NCBI GenBank assembly: GCA_037388705.1
Contig: JARRJY010000026.1
Span: 1 to 48,740, forward strand
DNA length: 48,740 bases
Direction of reading: 5' to 3'
Source of the DNA: JARRJY01 sp037388705
GTDB lineage: Bacteria > Pseudomonadota > Gammaproteobacteria > UBA6429 > Thiohalophilaceae
Part shown: piece by piece, positions 43,579-48,740 of the stretch
Position numbering within the stretch: the stretch's first letter is position 1
How the letters are laid out: each line of letters begins with the position of its first letter
Translations under genes and position numbers: made by a program
Notes under the pieces: model-generated
Database searches by the model: none
What the model saw: the letters and a program-made list of their open reading frames with translations, nothing else
Told to the model about the DNA's origin: nothing

Positions 43579-44183
43579 TTATAGTAACCGGAAAACGTCT
43601 TCCATCGTCTTCCTGGATAACCTGATTCCATATTTATTTTCAATCTCAGATATGGCCTGTTGCGGGCTGGTCGGCTGCGGTGATAACTTATTTACAAAAC
43701 CAAGTGCATCCTCGATAACTGCCCATGGATAGGTAATCCAGCGCCAACGTATGATTTTCTGTGCATAAAAATCCGGGACCAGGCTAGAGATGAGTTTATG
43801 ATGTAATACGGCAACCTTTATTTCTCGTGGCTGCATGCTCCTGAGATAATCAAACACTATTTGCAAGGTATCCCCCGTATCACTAACAGGATTTTGTTTC
43901 CACCCACATCCATACTCAGTTTTTCGACCAGTTCAGCAGCCTCTGATTTATCTGAACCTGTATAGTGCCTGATGCGCATACTGGCAAGGTTAAAAATATT
44001 CAGAAAATCACAGAGTAGTCGGGCCGGGACGTAACCGCCTCTGGCGATACAAACAACGATATCCGGGCTAAAACCATTGTCCTGGATTTGATGAGCCAGT
44101 TTACGCACCAGCCTGGTAACCGTTGCATTGCTTACCAGTTCAATTTTAAACGGTTTTTCTTCGTCTTCCATTACATCGCTCAT
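43579..44183 (-). pseudogene. Phosphoribosyltransferase, interrupted by a ~13-nt deletion in the PRPP loop
   Basis: Xanthine/hypoxanthine-type PRTase fold. The N-terminal part (44183 to about 43882) reads FKIELVS...IARGGYVPARLLCDFLNI...GGNKILLV and then falls out of frame. The C-terminal part (from about 43881 in another frame) reads DTGDTLQIVFDYLRSMQPREIKVAVLHHK...PDFYAQKIIRWRWITYPWAV. Homologues have VDDVTDTGDT here; DDVT plus one base is missing, which shifts the frame and removes the two PRPP-binding acidic residues. The start at 44183 overlaps rtcA by ATGA, so a longer start inside rtcA is not used. Real mutation or sequencing error cannot be separated here. Confidence 0.88.
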
Positions 44184-45217
44184 GATAATGTGATCTGCCA
44201 GGCATCTGTATCCAGTTGTTGGCACTGGATTGTGACATCCATAAAGGCATTGATGACACTGATATTTGTCAGGGTATGCGAACTCGGCTCAACAGTTATA
44301 AAGCTGCCACTACCAGCCAGTGCCAATGGTAATAAAAGTTGATCTGCCAGATACTTGCCGACTGGCACACCTGCTTTTACATAACGCCGCACTTCTTTTA
44401 CCAGCTTTTTTGCTACCTGTTCTGCTGGCAAGCCACGCTGACCAAAGGCAGTAAAACACTCTGTAATGTATTCACTTTTAATAATAGCAGAGACAACATT
44501 GCCTGCACCGAATGCCTCATTTGCAAAATGATATGACAGTTCACTGTCTTCGAAATTTAACTCCTGTTTAATAACTGCCAGTTCACGCATAGCAATATGT
44601 TCCGGCAAATGTGCTAACAGTACTTCTGCTCGTTGCCCTGTTATTCTCCCCTGCTTTAATATTTCCAAAGAGGATAATTTTTTTACTGGTTGTATTTCTA
44701 TCCTGATTTTTCCTCCTCCCTTCGGGGCAAATCCCGGACGCAACAATATCGCGGTGACCACGGGTCCCATCCGGTTAAGCGTAGGCAAAAATGCATGATG
44801 TAAAAAATCAAACGGAGGGGCAAAAGGATTATGGGTCCCACCTTCAAGGATCAGTTTTGATCGTTTTTCGGCAAGCATTAGTGCCGGAAGAATTGTCTGA
44901 AATACCAGTGAAGTGCTGCCGGCAGTGCCAATTGAAAAATGATATTCGCCAGGCATCACTTTGCCAGGAATAAATTGCAGTTCCAGGGAGCCCTTTTCTG
45001 CTCCCTTCACTTGTGCATTAGAAATTTCTTTTGCCGCTTTTACTGCGGCAAGGTGCTGAGGCTGTAACCCTGGATGTTTTCTTTGCGAGCGGATATTGGA
45101 TATCTGAAAGGGTTTTCCCAGGCATGTGCTTAATGCCAATGATGTCCTTAGTATCTGGCCACCACCTTCACCCATGGCCCCATCGATATGAACATCAATT
45201 AGTGTTCCCGGTGCCAT
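44180..45217 (-). CDS. rtcA: RNA 3'-terminal phosphate cyclase RtcA
   Basis: Converts RNA 3'-phosphate to a 2',3'-cyclic phosphate with ATP through a covalent RtcA-AMP. 345 aa. Motifs: IDGAMGEGGGQILRTSLALS, the IRSQRKHPGLQPQHLAAVKA stretch, GTHNPFAPPFDFL, RPGFAPKGGGKIRI and the adenylylated His in EPSSHTLTN (His314, where E. coli has His309). No RtcB or RtcR is in the window. Overlaps the DUF504 gene by 19 bp and the phosphoribosyltransferase by 4 bp. Confidence 0.96.
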   Translation of the reverse strand: MAPGTLIDVHIDGAMGEGGGQILRTSLALSTCLGKPFQISNIRSQRKHPGLQPQHLAAVKAAKEISNAQVKGAEKGSLELQFIPGKVMPGEYHFSIGTAGSTSLVFQTILPALMLAEKRSKLILEGGTHNPFAPPFDFLHHAFLPTLNRMGPVVTAILLRPGFAPKGGGKIRIEIQPVKKLSSLEILKQGRITGQRAEVLLAHLPEHIAMRELAVIKQELNFEDSELSYHFANEAFGAGNVVSAIIKSEYITECFTAFGQRGLPAEQVAKKLVKEVRRYVKAGVPVGKYLADQLLLPLALAGSGSFITVEPSSHTLTNISVINAFMDVTIQCQQLDTDAWQITLS

Positions 45218-45453
45218 ATTAACTTACCATTCTTGTAAACAGATTTTATTCGGTGGAAAGGGACATTATGTTCTATGCCATCTTCATCCATGTAATGGAA
45301 AAAATAATGATCGCCAGGCACGAATACGACCTTGCTAAAAGGCAGGCGGATTATTTCTTTCTCAATACGATCGAGAAATCCAAGTTCAAATTCGCCTTTA
45401 CCATACTCAGGGTCCCAATGTATTCGGTTAAGTAACTCGTGAACAGGTTGCAT
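45199..45453 (-). CDS. DUF504 / MJ1316-domain protein (UPF0248), predicted RNA cyclic-end recognition
   Basis: 84 aa. VHELLNRIHWDPEYGKGEFELGFLDR...KVVFVPGD...NVPFHRIKSVYKNGKLIW matches the DUF504/MJ1316 family, predicted in the literature to recognise RNA 2',3'-cyclic ends. The start ATG at 45453 is chosen over a TTG six bases upstream. It overlaps rtcA by 19 bp, so both should be made together; RtcA produces exactly the end type this domain is thought to bind. Confidence 0.9.
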   Translation of the reverse strand: MQPVHELLNRIHWDPEYGKGEFELGFLDRIEKEIIRLPFSKVVFVPGDHYFFHYMDEDGIEHNVPFHRIKSVYKNGKLIWHREH

Positions 45454-45550
45454 TATCAACTATATTTACTTTTTCCTCGATAAATAGGCTTCCAGACATC
45501 TATGAATATCTTTTAAAAATCATCTACACTATTAAAGTATATGAAACCAA

Positions 45551-46123
45551 ATGAAACAATCTATGTCGCAAGAAATTCTCAAACTTGCCTGGGATATTGA
45601 GCAATCCCAGGTCAAATTGTGCGGGATAACCATCATCATAATCCCGGAAAACCTTGCCCCTGATGAGGTAAACGCGATAGTTGAAGAGCAGGATACTTCC
45701 CTGGTCCTCGGGCAACCATCAAAAATTACAATTTCAGATGACAAACCCAGCTGGTTTTTAGCTAATAAACTTGAATCACAGGAACTTCTGGAACCTGGTA
45801 GCGTTATCCTTCGTGATGGAAAAACCAAGAAACTGCATGCCATTGTTCATGACCTTGATTGCGAACCCACATGGAAACCTGAATGGATATCACAGGCACT
45901 GGATAATATATTTAGCATAACCAACTCGTATAGTATCAATACGCTACAACTCCCGGTGCTTGGTGCACAGCATGGTAAATTTAAACTTGAAGAATTTTTG
46001 GCCTTGCTCCATGACAAAATCAAGACCTATCATGGCCCGCTGGAGAAAATTTGGTTAATTCTGCATCGTAAGGATTGTCCGCAGGCATTGTCATACCTTA
46101 AAGAAATTGATAAACAAGAATAA
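45551..46123 (+). CDS. Macro-domain-like protein with degenerate ligand loops (hypothetical)
   Basis: 190 aa. By eye, the order of motifs follows macro domains: ITIIIIPENLAPDEVNAIVEEQD (compare DAIVNAAN), GSVILRDGKTKKLHAIVHD (compare the GxAxxTxG...xxIHxVGP region), ALDNIFSITNSYSINTLQLPVLGAQHGKF (compare S-I-A-F-P-x-x-G-T-G) and LEKIWLILHRKDCPQALSYL. The ADP-ribose residues are changed: the Asn of NAAN is absent and the glycine loop is weak. So it may have the fold with altered ligand. The relationship is a visual inference. It is divergent from DUF504-rtcA. Confidence 0.6.
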   Translation: MKQSMSQEILKLAWDIEQSQVKLCGITIIIIPENLAPDEVNAIVEEQDTSLVLGQPSKITISDDKPSWFLANKLESQELLEPGSVILRDGKTKKLHAIVHDLDCEPTWKPEWISQALDNIFSITNSYSINTLQLPVLGAQHGKFKLEEFLALLHDKIKTYHGPLEKIWLILHRKDCPQALSYLKEIDKQE

Positions 46124-46151
46124 TCTAATTTAAATGTAAAGGAGTTTTTCG

Positions 46152-46502
46152 ATGAATCCAATAATCAGTGTCGAATTCAGTGCAAAAGCGGGGGATATAG
46201 ATTTTAAAGAAGAAAATGTTGCAATCCACAACCCTGAAGAATTATTTGATTATGTTTCTCCGGGTGGGGGGTGTGAGAAAATTCCTGATGAAGTGGATGA
46301 AATTCAGTTTACTTTTCTGAAACCAAAACATCCCAATACCAGCAATCCGGTCGCTGACAAAAGGGCCACACTGGAACTTGGCATGGTGTTTTTTACCGGC
46401 CCCCTTTCCGAAATCATGGAAACCGTGGAACATATTCTTGACAAAGCCGGGCGCAATGAACTTTCAGATTCGTTCCTGAAAATCATAGGTATCAAGAAAT
46501 AA
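46152..46502 (+). CDS. Hypothetical protein
   Basis: 116 aa, acidic, no transmembrane helix or signal. I do not recognise a family. Notable are a glycine cluster (SPGGGCEKIPDEVDE), TLELGMVFFTGPLSEIMETVEHIL and a lysine-rich end. A strong Shine-Dalgarno (AAAGGAG) precedes the ATG 28 bp after the macro-like gene, so the two are likely co-transcribed. Confidence 0.7.
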   Translation: MNPIISVEFSAKAGDIDFKEENVAIHNPEELFDYVSPGGGCEKIPDEVDEIQFTFLKPKHPNTSNPVADKRATLELGMVFFTGPLSEIMETVEHILDKAGRNELSDSFLKIIGIKK

Positions 46503-46664
46503 TAAGTACTCACTTTCTGATAGGCTGTAGCATACCGGCTTAAAAAGGATTTCAAGCCTTCGTCATAAAGCTTGTTCACAATATAGAAATCTTGCATATT
46601 AGCCTCAAAAATCAACTGGGAACGATTTACTCGCCAATAATGTAGTTGTTAGATAGTCGATACC

Positions 46665-47996
46665 ATGGATTCTGCAAACAACCATAATAATTCCTGTCAC
46701 AGGAAACGGGGTAAAAACCTGGGCATTCCTGAGCTGATTGCTATCGCACTCGGTGGCATGGTAGGCGGAGGCATTTTTACTATCCTTGGTATTTCGGTCT
46801 CAATGATAGGTGCCTATACCCCCATGGCAATTATTATCGGTGGATTGATCGCTGGCTTAGCAGCTTACTCATATATTAAGCTGGGTGTTTATTATAAGGA
46901 TGAAGGTTCAACATACTCTTTCTATAAGAAAACCTTTCCTGATTCTCATATGGCTGCTTCACTTATAGGCTGGTGGGTCATTTTTGGCTACATCAGTACC
47001 CTGGCACTCTACTCATATACTTTTGCATCGTATGCCATTAGTGGTTTTGCCATCACAGATGTCGAATGGGCAAGGAAAGCAGTGGCTGGAGCCGTTATCT
47101 TTGTCTTTACGATGATCAATATCTGGAGTGTGAAAGGCATGGGAAAAATAGAAGACATAATGGTTTACACCAAGCTTGTGATTCTTGTCGTTATTTCATT
47201 TGTACTTATTAATAACAGCTCTGCCACTCTGCCAACATTATTATCAGGTAACCAAAATTTTGACTTTTTAACCATACTCATTGCTTCATCAATAACCTTT
47301 GTTGCCTACGAGGGCTTCCAGCTCGTCATTAATGCGGTAAATGAAATGGAACGCCCCGAAAAAAATATCCCCAGGGCCATTTATTCGGCGATTTTTCTCG
47401 CCATGCTTATTTATGTTGTCATTTCTCTGGGTGCCATATTAGCAATTCCTTTCAACGATATAATACAAAATAAAGAATACGCGTTAGCTTCTGGTGCAAA
47501 TGATGTGCTGGGTCACTGGGGTACAGAACTTATTATCATAGGGGCATTACTGGCTACCAGCAGTGCACTTAGTGGGACAGTTTTTGGAGCTTCCAGGCAA
47601 ATGGCGGTAATTGCTGGTGATGGTTACTTTCCGGGTATCCTTGCCAGGCGCGTGAACCGTATTCCGGTCAATGCTATTATTACAATGTCGTTACTTGCTT
47701 TTTGCCTGGTGCTCATAGGTAGCTTGCAGGAAATTCTTGAATTTGGAAGTATTACTTTTCTTTTTGTGTCATTACTGATGGCTTACGCAAATTACAGGAT
47801 TCGCTCTTTAACAGACTCATCAAAATTAATAACACTCTTTTCTATAATCGCTCTAGCTTTAGGAACTATTTTAATTCTCTATTATGAAGCCAGGAACCAG
47901 CCACAACAATTATTGTTCATACTAGGGCTTTATGGGCTTCTTTCTTTAGGTGCATGGGCATATTCTATTACCAGAAAAAATAAAGATAATATCTAA
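46665..47996 (+). CDS. APC-superfamily amino acid permease
   Basis: 443 aa, about twelve transmembrane helices. The first helix has the APC signature ELIAIALGGMVGGGIFTILG with the substrate-binding glycines; helix 6 region reads FVAYEGFQLVINAVNEMERPEKNIPRAIYSAI, and ASRQMAVIAGDGYFPGILARRVNRIPVNAI follows, both typical of amino acid/polyamine transporters. The substrate is not deducible. No neighbour suggests a catabolic operon. A bidirectional-looking hairpin follows. Confidence 0.93.
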   Translation: MDSANNHNNSCHRKRGKNLGIPELIAIALGGMVGGGIFTILGISVSMIGAYTPMAIIIGGLIAGLAAYSYIKLGVYYKDEGSTYSFYKKTFPDSHMAASLIGWWVIFGYISTLALYSYTFASYAISGFAITDVEWARKAVAGAVIFVFTMINIWSVKGMGKIEDIMVYTKLVILVVISFVLINNSSATLPTLLSGNQNFDFLTILIASSITFVAYEGFQLVINAVNEMERPEKNIPRAIYSAIFLAMLIYVVISLGAILAIPFNDIIQNKEYALASGANDVLGHWGTELIIIGALLATSSALSGTVFGASRQMAVIAGDGYFPGILARRVNRIPVNAIITMSLLAFCLVLIGSLQEILEFGSITFLFVSLLMAYANYRIRSLTDSSKLITLFSIIALALGTILILYYEARNQPQQLLFILGLYGLLSLGAWAYSITRKNKDNI

Positions 47997-48072
47997 CAAC
48001 ATGACAACGTGCATCATCAGACAGGGTACGTATAGTTGATTTAACAGCTGTGTTTTTGGAATACCAATAAAT

Positions 48073-48106
48073 AACTACTGGCATACAAAACTGTATGCCG
48101 GTAGTT
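48073..48106. terminator. Hairpin terminator between convergent permease and last gene
   Basis: A 14-bp stem (48073-48086 with 48093-48106, one G-T wobble) encloses a 6-nt loop. On the minus strand it is followed by TTATTTATT, suiting termination of the gene ending at 48119; on the plus strand the T run is short. It probably acts in both directions. Confidence 0.7.
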
Positions 48107-48118
48107 TATCTGGAAACG

Positions 48119-48481
48119 TTAGTGATTTTTAATTTTCAGATTGGTCTTGGTATTATTTTTCATTAGGTGCGTATGACGATGTGCTGCTTGTTCTGCCATG
48201 CGATGCATAACAGAATCAAAATCGCTATCTCCAAGTTCTTTCATGGCCTCGCTGGACATTATTTTCTGCGATATGGAATAAAATGGCTCCTGTTCTGGTG
48301 TCAGCGAGATATCATCGTAATCGATTGCTAATTTACCTTCTGTCGCCAGTTCAATAAACTCCTGTACAGTTGCAATATAAAATTTCTTTACATCTTCCAC
48401 CGACTCGGATTGATTTAGATGATCTCGTAATTTTGGTAATACCTGGTGTTCATACTTGGTGAGAGACTGCATTTGGGTCAT
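48119..48481 (-). CDS. Hypothetical protein under an FNR-type promoter
   Basis: 120 aa, all-helical by appearance, no membrane segment. Family not recognised. It carries several His near the C-terminus (MHRMAEQAAHRHTHLMKN) and an acidic centre (YDDISLTPEQEPF). AGGGGGA precedes the ATG. The promoter at 48518-48559 shows an exact FNR box, so expression under low oxygen is expected. Confidence 0.75.
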   Translation of the reverse strand: MTQMQSLTKYEHQVLPKLRDHLNQSESVEDVKKFYIATVQEFIELATEGKLAIDYDDISLTPEQEPFYSISQKIMSSEAMKELGDSDFDSVMHRMAEQAAHRHTHLMKNNTKTNLKIKNH

Positions 48482-48517
48482 ATTATTCCCCCTAGGATTA
48501 TACTTGGTTTCGAATTA

Positions 48518-48559
48518 TTTATACGCCATATGCCATGATAGAACATTGATATATATCAA
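48518..48559 (-). promoter_or_regulatory. FNR/ANR-type class II promoter of the 48119-48481 gene
   Basis: An exact TTGAT-ATAT-ATCAA lies at 48546-48559. On the minus strand it is followed after 22 bp by TATAAA (48523-48518), putting the box at about -41.5 from a start near 48511 and giving a ~30-nt leader. Confidence 0.78.
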
Positions 48560-48740
48560 TTACAGTATAGTTAACCTGGTGACGATTCAGCAGAAATGGC
48601 ATCCGGAATATTAGTGTATTCTTGAAAACATGGCGGGTGTCGAAAGTGTTCCGGCGGCAATGGAAATAAAAGCGGTGTGTGAGCGTAAGTCGAGAAAGGG
48701 GATAAAATAACCAGGTGACTAATTATTAAAATACTCTAAT
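48560..48740. other. Intergenic end of window
   Basis: No gene is supported. A 27-codon frame (48632-48715) exists but has no recognisable product and only a weak ribosome-binding site. Confidence 0.4.

Noticed and set aside
46304..46615. Minus-strand frame whose first 34 residues (QDFYIVNKLYDEGLKSFL...) look protein-like
   Set aside because: The rest runs antisense through the 46152-46502 gene and becomes low-quality sequence. It may be a gene remnant, but nothing supports a complete gene.
46595..46625. FNR-like half-site (AAAATCAAC) upstream of the permease
   Set aside because: Only one half matches; there is no TTGAT at the right distance.
48632..48715. Short plus-strand frame MAGVESVPAAMEIKAV...
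   Set aside because: Only 27 codons, no family, weak ribosome-binding site.
1..48740. CRISPR arrays, insertion sequences, tRNA genes, prophage genes
   Set aside because: No regularly spaced repeats, transposase motifs or cloverleaf sequences were seen in either strand.

Overview
The window comes from the chromosome of a gammaproteobacterium. The gene order is the one known from E. coli and relatives: pilBCD-coaE-zapD-yacG, a MutT-type Nudix gene, secA, lpxC, a complete division/cell-wall (dcw) cluster from ftsZ to mraZ, and rsmI-lpoA-yraN-diaA. MurE carries the meso-diaminopimelate motif, and LpxC and LpoA indicate a Gram-negative envelope. Base composition is moderate (mid-40s % G+C by eye). 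RtcA, a DUF504 protein, an archaeal-type S-adenosylhomocysteinase and three FNR-type sites suggest an environmental, facultatively anaerobic or microaerophilic member, perhaps a sulfur-oxidiser-like lineage. The lineage is inference.

Layout. 1-4487 (+): end of pilB, then pilC, pilD, coaE, zapD, yacG. 4481-12243 (-): a small membrane-anchored protein, a Nudix-ThiE fusion, argJ, secA, a CapA-like lipoprotein and an M23 peptidase. 12321-12740 (+): dciA (DUF721), whose 5' end lies in a perfect 26-bp inverted repeat and seems frameshifted. 12765-31437 (-): lpxC and the whole dcw cluster, mostly with 1-17 bp overlaps, driven by a sigma70-like promoter with an MraZ operator at 31466-31528; murF is interrupted by a short deletion. 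31771-32119 (-): RNase P RNA. 32154-37344: rsmI, divergent from lpoA-yraN-diaA and an FAD-linked oxidase. 37385-38944 (-): a stress operon (HPF/cold-shock fusion, CBS pair, Hsp20). 39136-41683 (+): two small proteins, S-adenosylhomocysteinase and Pcm. 41680-46123: beta-CASP ribonuclease, DUF6763 protein, interrupted phosphoribosyltransferase, RtcA, DUF504 and a macro-domain-like protein. 46152-48481: a hypothetical protein, an APC permease and a second hypothetical protein.

How it fits together. The first two thirds is conserved housekeeping: envelope synthesis, septation, secretion, pilus assembly and cofactor synthesis. The last third is more individual. Three FNR/ANR-type palindromes (TTGAT-N4-ATCAA, two exact and one with a single mismatch) precede the ribosome-hibernation/chaperone operon, the beta-CASP RNase/DUF6763 pair and the last gene. 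Two of them show the same 22-bp distance to a -10 element. This suggests an oxygen-responsive set for ribosome preservation and RNA turnover. Next to it, RtcA (which makes RNA 2',3'-cyclic phosphate ends), a DUF504/MJ1316 protein (predicted to recognise such ends), a phosphoribosyltransferase and a degenerate macro-domain-like protein form a candidate RNA-end repair neighbourhood. Three reading frames (dciA, murF, phosphoribosyltransferase) are broken by small indels. At least the first two should be essential or highly conserved, so sequence error must be considered before biology.
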